From NCBI GenBank assembly GCA_002083655.1, contig MSXR01000008.1:62001-126000 (forward strand): DNA of 64,000 bases, given 5' to 3'. Position numbers and translations under genes: made by a program. The notes under the pieces are model-generated. The model had not been told where the DNA came from and did not search any database. It worked only from the letters and a program-made list of their open reading frames with translations. This document shows, piece by piece, positions 44,968 to 54,318 of the stretch (positions are counted from its first letter, which is position 1; every line of letters begins with the position of its first letter). This stretch comes from Proteobacteria bacterium ST_bin14 (GTDB lineage Bacteria > Pseudomonadota > Alphaproteobacteria > Sphingomonadales > Sphingomonadaceae).

Positions 44968-45861
44968 ATGATGGCCCGCGATGCACCAGCCGTGCCCCAA
45001 AGCCTGATTCCCGAAAACCGCTGGCCGGCTATTGTCGGTGCCGTGTTGACGGTTGCCATGGTCGCCGGACTGGCCCGCGGCATTGCCGGTTCCGGGCTGG
45101 ACGGGCTGTGGCAGGCGCTGCCGGCCAATCCGCTTTTCTACCTCAGCTTTGCGCTGGTTTATGTCGCTTTGCCAGTGAGTGATTATGTCATCTTTCGGCG
45201 ATTATGGCAGATTCCGGTCGAGGGCCTGGCGGCGCTTTTTAAAAAGCGCATCGCGAACGAAATCGTCATTGGCTATTCGGGGGAGGCCTATTTTTATGCC
45301 TGGGCAGTCGCCCGGGCGCGGATGGTGGCTGCGCCCTTTGGCGCGGTCAAAGATGTCAGCATCCTTTCTGCAATGGCCGGGAATGCGATTACGCTGGCGC
45401 TGGTGCTGGGGGCGTTGCCATTTGCGCAAAGCGTACTGCGGCCCGCCGATTTCCGGCTGTTGGCATGGTCGGTCGCGATTCTGGTAGCGGTTTCGTTGCC
45501 GTTTTTGATTTTTGCGCGGCGGGTGTTCACGCTGCCCAGGCGCCAGCTGTGGTGGATCCTGGCAGTGCACGCCGCCCGCCTGATCTTTGGCGGTGTGCTG
45601 TTGGCCCTGGCATGGCATTTTGCGATGCCGCAGGTCGCCATTGCGGTGTGGCTGATGCTGTCTGCCGCGCGGATGCTGGTGTCGCGATTGCCACTGGTGC
45701 CGAACAAAGACCTTCTTTTCGCCAATTTTGGGATCACCTTGTTGGGTAATGGGGACGGCCTGTCCGCGTTGCTTGCGGTTACGGCGGCGCTCACATTGTT
45801 GATTCACGCTGCCCTAATCGCTGTGTTTGGCCTGCTTTCGTCATTTAGGAATCGCGTATGA
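44968..45861 (+). CDS. Polytopic membrane protein, unknown
   Basis: 297 residues with about eight helices (first near 17-38). The layout recalls flippase-like / lysyl-PG synthase membrane domains, but no diagnostic motif is seen. Starts at 44968 or 44971 (adjacent ATGs) lack a good ribosome site; 44908 is also open. Its stop overlaps the next ATG (ATGA). Near glycosyltransferases, so a role in envelope lipid or glycan transfer is a guess. Confidence 0.65.
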   Translation: MMARDAPAVPQSLIPENRWPAIVGAVLTVAMVAGLARGIAGSGLDGLWQALPANPLFYLSFALVYVALPVSDYVIFRRLWQIPVEGLAALFKKRIANEIVIGYSGEAYFYAWAVARARMVAAPFGAVKDVSILSAMAGNAITLALVLGALPFAQSVLRPADFRLLAWSVAILVAVSLPFLIFARRVFTLPRRQLWWILAVHAARLIFGGVLLALAWHFAMPQVAIAVWLMLSAARMLVSRLPLVPNKDLLFANFGITLLGNGDGLSALLAVTAALTLLIHAALIAVFGLLSSFRNRV

Positions 45862-46388
45862 AATACCCGTTGTTGACCCTGGCACTGATCGGCGTCGCAT
45901 TTTCTCCGGTACTGGCGGCTGGTGCGCGTATTGGCGGGCAAGATGCCCCCGCCTGTACCGATGGCGACGGCCCGGCGATTCAGGCGACGATCACTGGCTT
46001 GAAGGATCGCACAGGTCGCCTGAAGCTGGAGCTTTACCCCGCAACCCAGGAAGATTTTCTGAAAGATGACAATAAGTTGATTGCAGAGGGGAAGACTTTC
46101 CACCGCATCTGGGCAACGCCCCCGCAATCGGGGCCCGTGGCGATCTGCATCAAGGTGCCAAAGCCCGGCGAATATGCGCTGTTTTTTACGCATGACCGCG
46201 ACGGCAAGAACAAGTTCAACTTCTGGCGCGATGGCGGCGGCGTGCCCAGCAACGTCCGCATTGGTGCAGGCCGGCCCAAGCTCGCCACGGCCACGATTAT
46301 GGTCGGCGCCGGTGTTACCCTGACCACAATAAAGGCGCAGTATTTGCGGGGCTTAAGCGGTCTTGCGCCGCTCAAGGCAGGCGAGTGA
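45858..46388 (+). CDS. DUF2141 family secreted protein
   Basis: 176 residues with signal peptide (cleavage near VLAAG). The core VxITGLKDRTGRLKLELYP and KPGEYALFFTHDRDGKNKFNF match DUF2141, a beta-sandwich often found with carotenoid or lipid genes; function unknown. Translationally coupled to the membrane-protein gene upstream. Its end overlaps the convergent GT39-like gene by 17 nt. Confidence 0.85.
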   Translation: MKYPLLTLALIGVAFSPVLAAGARIGGQDAPACTDGDGPAIQATITGLKDRTGRLKLELYPATQEDFLKDDNKLIAEGKTFHRIWATPPQSGPVAICIKVPKPGEYALFFTHDRDGKNKFNFWRDGGGVPSNVRIGAGRPKLATATIMVGAGVTLTTIKAQYLRGLSGLAPLKAGE

Positions 46389-47880
46389 GCGCCATTCGCT
46401 GAGCGGGTGGTGGCGCGTAGAGCCGGAAGCGGCTGCTGGCGACGGGCAATGGTCGCCAGCGATCAAATGGCGGATGGCGGCGCAGCGCGGCGTCGATGGT
46501 GCCATTGCCGCTCGTCCAGCGATCTTCGCCGCCGATTAACAGCGCGGCTGGCGGCGGCATGATCGGTAACGCAGCGTCGCTGCCGATCATCTGCCAGCGC
46601 CGGGCTTGCCTCGAATCGAGTAGCGCCCGGCTTCGATAAAAAAACGGGCCCGTCGCAAAGCGCGGATCGATTGGCCGAGCGGTGGCGGGCACGAATTGCG
46701 GCGACAGCGTGGCGATGGGCCCCGTGATTCGGGCGCTGTCCAGCGCGGCGGCGATGGCAGCACTGTCCCGCGCGGCCTGCGTCATGGGCAGGCCATCCCG
46801 CGCTGCCAGCGCCAGTGATTCGAGCGACGCTGCGATCCCGCCACAGGCCAGAATGATCGCCACCACGCGCTGCGTGCTGCTCGGCGGGCGGGCATGCCAG
46901 GCGATGCCCAGACGGATGAACAGCGGAGGAAGTAATGGCAAAAGATATTGCCGCCAGGTCGGCATGGGCAGCAACGCCGCCACCAGCCCTGCGACAATCA
47001 GCAGATCGACGGCGCGAGTGCGCGGGCGCGGTAATCCCTGGCGCGCGACTGCCCACAGCGCCAGCAATGCCGGGCCGAGCGCCAGAAATTTCAGCATATC
47101 AAACAGCTTGCTCAGCATTGACAGCTTGGCAGCTTTGGGGCCGCCCGCATACCAATCAATCGGTGCGCGCACAGGAAATCCGATCACCTCAAACCAAAAA
47201 GCGCCGGGCGCAATCAACCATAGCCAGCCGACCAACGCCACCAAAGGTGCCGCCCCGAGCGTCAACGCCACCGGGCGATGATTGCGATCAAACAACGCAT
47301 AAAGGCCATAAGCCGCCGCGGGCACCGCATAGGATATTTTTGCCGCAGCGGCGCCTGCCAGTAGCATGCCGGTCGCCATGGCGACCCTTCGACTGCCTTT
47401 GCCATTGGCGGTGCCCAGCACCAGCCAGCAGGCCCCGGCCAGCATCGCGGCGGGCAGGGCATCATTGCGCGCAACACAGACGCTGAACAGGAAGATATCG
47501 CACGCCGCAAATAAGCCAGCGCAGGCATAAGCGACGCGCGCCGGGGCACCGCCCTCTCTGGCCGCTGCGGCCACCATGGCGATGGTTATTGCGCCCAGCA
47601 GTGCGTTGGTCAGGCGGAGGGTGGGATAGGCGAATGTGCCTGCCAGCGCCGCAATCGGGGCGAAAAGCAGCGGCTGGAGCGGCGTCTGCAAATAGGCGAA
47701 ATCGCGGTAGGGCAGCTTTCCCCACGCGAGGACGGCGGCGGCGACATATTGGCTTTCGTCATGGTCGATCGGCCGCGCCACCGCGAGCAGCATGAGCGTC
47801 AGCACCACCAGCGCCATCGCGATCGCTGGACGCGAATCCCGATGCAAAGGTTTGGAAAGCGGCGCAGTGATGTTCATCAT
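46372..47880 (-). CDS. GT39/ArnT-like membrane glycosyltransferase
   Basis: 502 residues, about 11 helices (first near 18-36). The first loop after helix 1 carries DHDESQYV, the catalytic acidic pair of the polyprenyl-phosphate-dependent GT-C enzymes, followed by LQTPLQPLLFAP. It would transfer a sugar from a lipid carrier to an envelope acceptor. ATG at 47880, 47877 or 47889. Substrate unknown. Confidence 0.78.
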   Translation of the reverse strand: MMNITAPLSKPLHRDSRPAIAMALVVLTLMLLAVARPIDHDESQYVAAAVLAWGKLPYRDFAYLQTPLQPLLFAPIAALAGTFAYPTLRLTNALLGAITIAMVAAAAREGGAPARVAYACAGLFAACDIFLFSVCVARNDALPAAMLAGACWLVLGTANGKGSRRVAMATGMLLAGAAAAKISYAVPAAAYGLYALFDRNHRPVALTLGAAPLVALVGWLWLIAPGAFWFEVIGFPVRAPIDWYAGGPKAAKLSMLSKLFDMLKFLALGPALLALWAVARQGLPRPRTRAVDLLIVAGLVAALLPMPTWRQYLLPLLPPLFIRLGIAWHARPPSSTQRVVAIILACGGIAASLESLALAARDGLPMTQAARDSAAIAAALDSARITGPIATLSPQFVPATARPIDPRFATGPFFYRSRALLDSRQARRWQMIGSDAALPIMPPPAALLIGGEDRWTSGNGTIDAALRRHPPFDRWRPLPVASSRFRLYAPPPAQRMALTRLP

Positions 47881-47984
47881 GGCCCCCATGCCTTGTGCGC
47901 GGGCTGCTGTCCAAAGTCGCTCTTGCCTAATCCTGTCACATATCGTCCATGTCGCCGTGCAATGGCCGCATAACAGGCCGGGCT

Positions 47985-48016
47985 CGCGCAGATTAGGGCG
48001 CGCGCAGATTAGGGGA
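47985..48016. repeat. 16-bp tandem duplication in the phosphatase leader
   Basis: CGCGCAGATTAGGGCG (47985-48000) is followed directly by CGCGCAGATTAGGGGA (48001-48016). The second copy leads straight into GGGGAGA, the ribosome site of the phosphatase gene. Confidence 0.8.
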
Positions 48017-48024
48017 GAAACAGC

Positions 48025-49650
48025 ATGACCATTCGTATCGATCGCCGTTCGTTCATGGTCACCGGGTCAATCGGGCTTGGTGCTTTTGCGATCCCCGGCT
48101 TTGCGCAGACCGCCAATGTCACGGACGCGCGCGGCTTCACCCATTCGGTTGCAAGTGGCGAGCCTATGGCGGATTCGGTACTGTTATGGACGCGTTTTGT
48201 ACCGATTTCGGGCGATTCGGCGCGATTGACCGCCGAATTGTCAGAAACGGCCGATTTTTCGCGGGTAATTGCAGGCGGCGCGCAGATTACGGGCGGCTGG
48301 CGCGATTTCACCAGCAAGATCACTGTCGGGGGGTTGAAGCCCGGCAAGCGTTACTATTTCCGCTTCGTCGCGCCCGATGGCAGCTTTTCGCCGGTTGGCC
48401 GCACCAAGACGCTGCCGGTTGGCCTCGCCCCCTCATTCCGGGCGGCGATATTCTCCTGCTCCAACCTGCCCTTTGGCTATTTCAACGCTTATGCCCATGC
48501 GGCGCTGCGCGATGATATTGATCTGGCCATCCACCTCGGCGATTATCTCTATGAATATCAGACGGGGGATTACCCCGCGCTGAAGGATGCCATGGCCGGT
48601 CGCCAGCCGCTGCCCGCGACTGAAATCATCCAGCTCGCCGATTACCGACTGCGTTATGCCAGCTATCGCAGCGACCCCGATCTGCAAAAGCTGCACAGCC
48701 TGGTGCCGATGATCGTCCAGTGGGACGATCACGAAATAACGAATGACAGTTGGGAGGGCGGCGCACAGAACCACCAGAAGAACGAAGGCGAATGGCATGC
48801 CCGCCGCGCCGCCGCGATGCAGGCGTATCGCGAATGGATGCCGATTTCCGATGAGCCGTGGAAGGCATATGAAATCGGCACGCTCGCCACATTGTTCCGC
48901 ACCGAAACCCGCGTGCTGGGGCGCACCAAACCGGCCGAACTTGCCCCCTTCCTGTTCAAGCCCGATCCCGCTAAGGCACTCGCCGAATTCCGCGATGGCA
49001 GCTGGCAGGATGCCGCCGCGACCATGATGGGATCGCAGCAGGAGGATTGGCTGGCCCATGCCATGCGCGCATCGGTAAAGGGCGGCACCAAGTGGCAGGT
49101 GGTCGGCTTTGGCACGATCATGGGCAACACCGAAACGCCGCTGAGTGCCGCAAGCTGGGTGTCCCCCGATGCCGATCCGCGCGCCAAGGCGTATCTGGCG
49201 GCGGGCATGATGGCGACCAAGGCGGGGCTGCCGTTCAATTTCGATAGCTGGGGCGGTTACCCGGCGGCGCGGGCGCGCTTCCTGAAATCGGCGCAGGGGC
49301 TGGGCGCGAACCTGATCGTCATCTCCGGCGACAGCCACAATGCCTGGGCATATGATCTGGGGCAGAATGGCAAGCCTGCGGGCGTTGAATTTGCTGGCCA
49401 GGGCGTCACCTCACCCGGCTTTGAAAGCGCCATCAAGATTGATCCAAAAACGGTCGCCAAGGCGCTGGTGGAGGCGAACCCCGAACTGAAATGGTGCGAC
49501 ACCAGCCGCCGCGGCTATATGGCGATGACGATCACGCCGTCGCGGGTGACGAACGACTGGATTTTCGTCGACACGATCAAAGCCAAATCCACCGCCGCCA
49601 GCGTGGGCCACAGCGCCACGGTGATGCGCGGGCGCAATGTGATGGGGTGA
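48025..49650 (+). CDS. phoD: PhoD-family alkaline phosphatase/phosphodiesterase
   Basis: 541 residues. Twin-arginine leader IDRRSFMVTGSIGLGAFAIP, an N-terminal Fn3-like domain (about 35-135), then the metallophosphatase core with LGDYLYEYQ, QWDDHEITND and SGDSHNAWAY, which supply Fe/Ca ligands in PhoD. Releases phosphate from organic esters in the periplasm or outside. GGGGAG is 8 nt upstream. No Pho box was identified. Confidence 0.9.
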   Translation: MTIRIDRRSFMVTGSIGLGAFAIPGFAQTANVTDARGFTHSVASGEPMADSVLLWTRFVPISGDSARLTAELSETADFSRVIAGGAQITGGWRDFTSKITVGGLKPGKRYYFRFVAPDGSFSPVGRTKTLPVGLAPSFRAAIFSCSNLPFGYFNAYAHAALRDDIDLAIHLGDYLYEYQTGDYPALKDAMAGRQPLPATEIIQLADYRLRYASYRSDPDLQKLHSLVPMIVQWDDHEITNDSWEGGAQNHQKNEGEWHARRAAAMQAYREWMPISDEPWKAYEIGTLATLFRTETRVLGRTKPAELAPFLFKPDPAKALAEFRDGSWQDAAATMMGSQQEDWLAHAMRASVKGGTKWQVVGFGTIMGNTETPLSAASWVSPDADPRAKAYLAAGMMATKAGLPFNFDSWGGYPAARARFLKSAQGLGANLIVISGDSHNAWAYDLGQNGKPAGVEFAGQGVTSPGFESAIKIDPKTVAKALVEANPELKWCDTSRRGYMAMTITPSRVTNDWIFVDTIKAKSTAASVGHSATVMRGRNVMG

Positions 49651-49970
49651 GCGGTTAGGATTGCGGACGGCACGCGGGGCGGGTTGGCAGGCGATTGAGC
49701 CGAAGCCCTGCGCCTTACCTTGCGGCGGGAGAACAAGGCCGCTGGGCGCAAGGTCTTGGCTTAGTCCTATTTTTTGGAGCGATGGCTGGGATTGGGCCGT
49801 TTGCGGACTGACGGGTTTCAGGAGACGACGTTGGCTTAGAGGACGTTCGACGGGGCAGAATCGCTATTGCAGTTGCCAACCCAAACGCGGTCGGAACCGA
49901 AGTGAGGCGACGACCCCGCTTGGCTGTAGACAATTGCGTCGATGGGTAGCCGATCAACGATCTAGCCCCT
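49651..49970. other. Intergenic stretch without a supported gene
   Basis: 320 nt between the phosphatase and the LysR gene. There is a T6 run near 49770 but no convincing stem before it, and no frame with a start, ribosome site and protein-like composition. It marks the left edge of the LysR-thioesterase-GST-crotonase cassette. Confidence 0.5.
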
Positions 49971-50849
49971 CTATCGACGCACAAGCCTTTCGAGCCAAGT
50001 CGTGAAGGCCCTGATCTTGCGCTCTCTTGTCTCCCCGCGCCGTGTCATGAGCCAATAGGTTGGCCCCGGAACCGCTGCAAGTGAGGGGAACGACGCGAGC
50101 GATCCGTTCGCAAGCTGATCATGGACCAATTGTCGCGGCACGAGGCCGAACCCCGCGCCTTCCTCGGCGCGGCGGACTATTGTTTCCAATGAATCGAACC
50201 ACAAAACGGGAGTGCCCTTCGGCACACCCATCCTCCAAGCAGCCAAAGCGGTTGGCCAAGCTGTCGGCATATAGGTAATCGCCAGTAATGGGCCGCGCAT
50301 CAGGTCATCAACGTCCCGGCCACCAGAGATCCGGTACGGGGCGGCCACTACAATAGCATCGACGGTGACAAGCGGCATGCAATCAAAAGCAGGATCGGGC
50401 TGCTCTGCAAGTCGGATGGCAACGTCGCACTCCCCCGCGTTGAGGCGCGAGGGTGCATGGGACGATTCGATCTCCAACGCGATGTCCGGGTAGGCCGCCT
50501 CGAAGCCCGCAAGATGCTTAAGAATGAACTCGACCGCAAACAGCGGAGCGCACGAGACGCGCAAGCCTCTTGCCGATACGTCTGTTTGAAGCTCACCCCA
50601 TACCAGCGCCATCGCATCCATAGCTTGTCGCATCACCGCCGATAACCGGTTGCCCTCGGCGGTCAGAGAGACGGTAGGGCCGAAACGCGCAAACAGCCGA
50701 TGCCCCAGGGCCGCTTCCAAGGCGCGGATGCGATGGCTGATCGCAGAAGGCGTGAGGTTCAATTCAAGCGCAGCAGCGCGAAAGCTCCCCAATCGTGCGG
50801 CGGCCTCGAAGGCATTCAATCGTTCGAGAGGGGGTAGGTTACGAGCCAT
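49971..50849 (-). CDS. LysR-family regulator (GcvA-like)
   Basis: 292 residues. Winged helix-turn-helix at about 8-67 (NAFEAAARLGSFRAAALELN, SHRIRALEAALGHRLF) and a LysR effector domain (about 93-290). MARNLPPLERLNAFEAAARL is typical of the GcvA/AmpR branch. It is divergent from the thioesterase-GST-crotonase genes, with a candidate LysR box in between, so it most likely controls that cassette. Confidence 0.92.
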   Translation of the reverse strand: MARNLPPLERLNAFEAAARLGSFRAAALELNLTPSAISHRIRALEAALGHRLFARFGPTVSLTAEGNRLSAVMRQAMDAMALVWGELQTDVSARGLRVSCAPLFAVEFILKHLAGFEAAYPDIALEIESSHAPSRLNAGECDVAIRLAEQPDPAFDCMPLVTVDAIVVAAPYRISGGRDVDDLMRGPLLAITYMPTAWPTALAAWRMGVPKGTPVLWFDSLETIVRRAEEGAGFGLVPRQLVHDQLANGSLASFPSLAAVPGPTYWLMTRRGETRERKIRAFTTWLERLVRR

Positions 50850-50852
50850 GAA

Positions 50853-50871
50853 TGATGAATACAGATCATCA
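50853..50871 (+). promoter_or_regulatory. Candidate LysR-type operator
   Basis: TGATGA-ATACAGA-TCATCA, a perfect 6-bp inverted repeat with a 7-nt centre, starting 3 nt upstream of the LysR start codon and facing the thioesterase gene. The T-N11-A core of LysR boxes fits inside it. Inference from position and symmetry. Confidence 0.45.
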
Positions 50872-50956
50872 TACGGCCGCGCTATTCATTTTAGGCCCGC
50901 GCCCCGGCGTGCCATGCTGACGGTATGATACACGTTGTCACGCTTGCAGATGTCCG

Positions 50957-51742
50957 GTGACCAAAGCAGTTCGACCCGCGATCTTTGACGTCGTCGACGA
51001 TACGACCTTTGTCGCGCTTCCTCGCGCTGCGGGGCCCTTTGCAGGCGTACAAGGCGGAGCGGTTGCGGGCTTGATGGCGAGCGTTATCACGAACCATGCC
51101 CCGCCAGAGCACAAACCCCTTTCGCTTCGCGCAGAGTTCCTCCGGCCGACCCCGCTAGGCTCGCCCCTTAAGGTTCACGTCGAGAGCGTTCAGGCAGGCC
51201 GACGCATTTCCGTATTTGACGCCCGGATCATAGCCGACGGCAAGATGACGGCGAGATCCACGTTCACGCTCGCCGCGACCGTGGCACTGACCGCACTCGA
51301 AAAGGATTATGCGACCGAAACCGCGCCGCCCATGCCGGACCTGGCCGCCACGCGCCCGGCTATGTCGCGCGCGCCGCACGGTGGCCCGTGGTTGATGGAT
51401 GTGCTCGACGGTCGCACCGCGTCGGACGGCAGCCACTGGTTCCGCTGGATGGCACCGCTTATGCCCGATGACCGATGCACGGCATTTGCACGCATGCTCG
51501 GGCCAGTGGATTTCGCCCATGGTCTGGCCCGTCCCGGGCTTCCCGGTCGGCCGCCCGTCACGGGCTGGCCCAACACCGATCTCTCTGTTCATGTCGATCG
51601 GGACATCGTCGGCGACTGGATCGGCATGCGGCCGGTCGGGCGCTGGTCCAGGGCAAATGGCCTCGGGGTGGGCACCAGCGCACTGTATGACGCCGCAGGT
51701 CAGTTCGGCCGAGTCACGATGGGTGTCGTCATCATTCCATGA
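50957..51742 (+). CDS. Thioesterase-family protein (double hotdog)
   Basis: 261 residues. Two hotdog halves (about 20-115, 145-255); FAGVQGGAVAGLMASVI and LSLRAEFLRPTPLGSPL resemble TesB-like acyl-CoA thioesterases. GTG start at 50957. First gene of a three-gene plus-strand cassette under the divergent LysR gene. Probably hydrolyses an acyl-CoA made or used by the crotonase of the same cassette. Confidence 0.82.
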   Translation: MTKAVRPAIFDVVDDTTFVALPRAAGPFAGVQGGAVAGLMASVITNHAPPEHKPLSLRAEFLRPTPLGSPLKVHVESVQAGRRISVFDARIIADGKMTARSTFTLAATVALTALEKDYATETAPPMPDLAATRPAMSRAPHGGPWLMDVLDGRTASDGSHWFRWMAPLMPDDRCTAFARMLGPVDFAHGLARPGLPGRPPVTGWPNTDLSVHVDRDIVGDWIGMRPVGRWSRANGLGVGTSALYDAAGQFGRVTMGVVIIP

Positions 51743-51756
51743 ACTGGAGAAATCTC

Positions 51757-52551
51757 ATGCCTCGCCTTTGCTACTCCGCACTCAGTCCATTCTGCCGCAA
51801 AGTACGGATGGTCATGGACTGGAAGAATGTGGCTTACGATCTCTTCGACGGCTGCGCGGTCGAAACGACGCCGCTTTACAATCCACGGGCCGAGATTCCG
51901 GTGCTCGTCGATGGAGATCTGACGGTGTCCAACTCCGCCGACATCCTTGGCTATCTCGATCGCTTGCACCCGGAACTGCAGATCTACCCGACCGATCCCG
52001 TTGCCTATGCGCAGACGCGCGAGTGGGAGCGCACCGCCGACACGCTGGTCGATGCGATCATCACCGATGTCGCGATTTACAGTTGGGCGGAAATACCCCC
52101 GGCCCCGAGCGGACTGATCGAAGCCGCGAAGGGCGATCTCGATGCCATTTATGATGATTTGCAGGCAATCCTTACCGACAGGATGTTCGTCGCGGGCGAG
52201 CTTGGGGTTGGCGACTTTGCGCTCTATCCGCATTTGCTGGCCGCGCGGGCGCTGAACATTGGCGCGACCCCGGAACGCCACGACAAGGTGATCGCGTGGC
52301 TGAAACGAATCCGTGAGACGCCCGAAGGCCAGATCGATCTCGGCCATGTCCGCGCTTGGTGGGCGGACCGCGCGAACCAGTCGCTCGACACCAAGCGCGT
52401 CAATTGGGGCACCCATCGGCTCGAATGGTTTTTGGCGCACGGCTTTCTCGACCGCTTCGTCGAGGAAGTCCGCGCGGACCGCGTCCTGTGGTCGGTCGGA
52501 CCCAACAACAATGCCCGGCATAGCCCGCTAGCACCGCGACGCATGGCATGA
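51757..52551 (+). CDS. Glutathione S-transferase-like protein
   Basis: 264 residues. Thioredoxin-like N-terminal domain with SALSPFCRKVRM (S or C in the GSH site position), then an all-alpha domain. ATG at 51757 has GGAGA 7 nt upstream; an ATG at 51739 overlapping the thioesterase stop is possible. The C-terminal 60 residues (from about 205) exceed the usual GST length. May conjugate or isomerise a cassette intermediate. Confidence 0.82.
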   Translation: MPRLCYSALSPFCRKVRMVMDWKNVAYDLFDGCAVETTPLYNPRAEIPVLVDGDLTVSNSADILGYLDRLHPELQIYPTDPVAYAQTREWERTADTLVDAIITDVAIYSWAEIPPAPSGLIEAAKGDLDAIYDDLQAILTDRMFVAGELGVGDFALYPHLLAARALNIGATPERHDKVIAWLKRIRETPEGQIDLGHVRAWWADRANQSLDTKRVNWGTHRLEWFLAHGFLDRFVEEVRADRVLWSVGPNNNARHSPLAPRRMA

Positions 52552-53396
52552 ACCCCGAAGCGCCGATCCGCATTGAGGATGATGGCGCGGTTCGCCATCT
52601 GATCCTGTGCCGGCCCGCCGCCTACAATACCATCAACATTGCATTGCGCGATGCGCTGTCCACAGCGATCGATGCGGCGGATGACGATCATGCGGTTAAG
52701 GTGTTGTTGCTGCGCGCGGAGGGTAACGCTTTCTGCGCAGGGTTCGGGCTTGATTGGTCTACTTTCAATCAAGCGAGAGAGGCCGCCGAAGGCGGATGGG
52801 ATTCGATGCGCGATCTGCGAGCGATCGGCTCCTACGCAGCGGCTTTTTCCAAACTCCACAGCTGTTCGAAGCCCACAATCGCGGCGGTCCAGGGGTGGTG
52901 CGTCGCCGGAGGAACCGACCTGGCGCTCAACTGCGACATCATCGTATGCGGAGAAAGTGCGAAGTTCGGCTATCCTCCGGCACGTATCTGGGGCGTGCCT
53001 GAGCAACCGTGGCTATGGGTCGCACGCATCGGGCTGCAAGCGGCGCGACGCTATCTCTTCACCGGCGATGAGATTGACGCGGCGGAGGCAGAGCGCCTTG
53101 GGCTTGTCTGGCAGCGTGTGCCCGATGCCCAGCTATTGGACTCTGCGACGACACTCGCCCACCGCATCGCGATGCTGCCGCTCAATCAACTTCAGATGCA
53201 CAAGCTGGTGCTCAACGATGTTGCGCATCGCAGCTTCGATCCTGCCACATCGCGAATGCTGGGTTGCCTCTTCGACGGCGTCGCCCGCCATACGCGTGAA
53301 GGCGTGGACTTCGTCGAACGTGCGGATGTCATCGGGTGGCGGGCCGCTGTCGATGAGCGAGACGGGCCATTCGGCGACTACAGCCGCCGTCGATGA
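52548..53396 (+). CDS. Enoyl-CoA hydratase/isomerase (crotonase) family
   Basis: 282 residues. Oxyanion-hole segments GNAFCAGFGLD (about 60-70) and VQGWCVAGGTDLALNCD (about 107-123) are clear. The usual Glu pair of hydratases is not obvious (PPARIWGVPEQP in the second region), so an isomerase, hydrolase or other crotonase activity is possible. Start overlaps the GST stop (ATGA). Confidence 0.88.
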   Translation: MNPEAPIRIEDDGAVRHLILCRPAAYNTINIALRDALSTAIDAADDDHAVKVLLLRAEGNAFCAGFGLDWSTFNQAREAAEGGWDSMRDLRAIGSYAAAFSKLHSCSKPTIAAVQGWCVAGGTDLALNCDIIVCGESAKFGYPPARIWGVPEQPWLWVARIGLQAARRYLFTGDEIDAAEAERLGLVWQRVPDAQLLDSATTLAHRIAMLPLNQLQMHKLVLNDVAHRSFDPATSRMLGCLFDGVARHTREGVDFVERADVIGWRAAVDERDGPFGDYSRRR

Positions 53397-53521
53397 TGCC
53401 CAGGCGCAGGCCTCCATGGCGGCGTGTCAAGAACGGCAGCTAGTGGGAGCGCCAGTCGGAGCGTTAAATGACCGAAACTGGGGCGCAAACCTGCCGCCAG
53501 CCGCGCCCACCAATCCCCCCC

Positions 53522-54262
53522 TTACCCCCGCACCGCCGTCATCAGATAGTTCAGCTTCATATCGTCCCCCACTACGAACCCCTTGGCGGGGGAAAAGCTC
53601 AGCCCGCGTGTGTCGGTGACGCGCAGGCCTGCGCTTTCCACCAACGCTGTCAGCTCATCGGGGGTGATGAATTTTGACCAGTCGTGCGTGCCGCGCGGGA
53701 TTTGGCCCAGGCCTTCGGCGACGGTGATCAGCCCCAGCCGCGACAGGGGCGTGCGGTTGGGGGTGGAGAGGATAAGCAGGCCCCCGTCCGCCAGCGCGCC
53801 TGCCAGCCCGGCGATGAAGGCGGCGGGATCGGTGACGTGCTCGATGACTTCCATTGAGGTGACGAGGTCGAAGCGCTCGCTGCCCAGATTTTCAACGCTG
53901 CCCGCCCGGTAATCAATCTCCAGCCCCGATTGGGCGGCATGCGCGCGGGCGGCGGCGATGTTTTCAGGGGCAGCGTCCAGCCCCGTCACCTTTGCGCCCA
54001 ACCGGGCGAGCGGCTCACATAACAGCCCCGCGCCGCAGCCGACATCCAGCGCGGTCTTGCCCGCCAGCGGGGTAAAGCTGCGCCCGTCTGCGCGCCAATG
54101 CGCGTCAGCCGCGGCGCGGATAAAGCCAAGTCGGGCGGGGTTGAGGCGGTGGAGCATCGCCGATGATCCCTTGGGATCCCACCACTGCGCCGCCAATTTG
54201 CCGAAATGCGCGGCTTCATTTGGGTTGATGGTGGTGGGGATCGTTGTGGAGTCGCTTGCCAT
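53522..54262 (-). CDS. ubiG: Ubiquinone O-methyltransferase UbiG
   Basis: 246 residues. Two O-methylations in ubiquinone synthesis. SAM motif LDVGCGAGLLCEPLARLGA, NIAAARAHA, and the UbiG segments NPNEAAHFGKLAAQWWDPKG and IPRGTHDWSKFI are present. ATG at 54262 has GGGGGG 7 nt upstream. Divergent from lysC, the usual neighbour in alphaproteobacteria. Confidence 0.95.
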   Translation of the reverse strand: MASDSTTIPTTINPNEAAHFGKLAAQWWDPKGSSAMLHRLNPARLGFIRAAADAHWRADGRSFTPLAGKTALDVGCGAGLLCEPLARLGAKVTGLDAAPENIAAARAHAAQSGLEIDYRAGSVENLGSERFDLVTSMEVIEHVTDPAAFIAGLAGALADGGLLILSTPNRTPLSRLGLITVAEGLGQIPRGTHDWSKFITPDELTALVESAGLRVTDTRGLSFSPAKGFVVGDDMKLNYLMTAVRG

Positions 54263-54318
54263 TGTCATGCCCCCCACTTATCAGCCGCCCCTTTCCAACC
54301 CAAGGAATTCTGTTCGCC

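Noticed and set aside
48433..49338. Minus-strand frame of 301 codons opposite the phosphatase
   Set aside because: Shadow frame; the phosphatase shows all family motifs.
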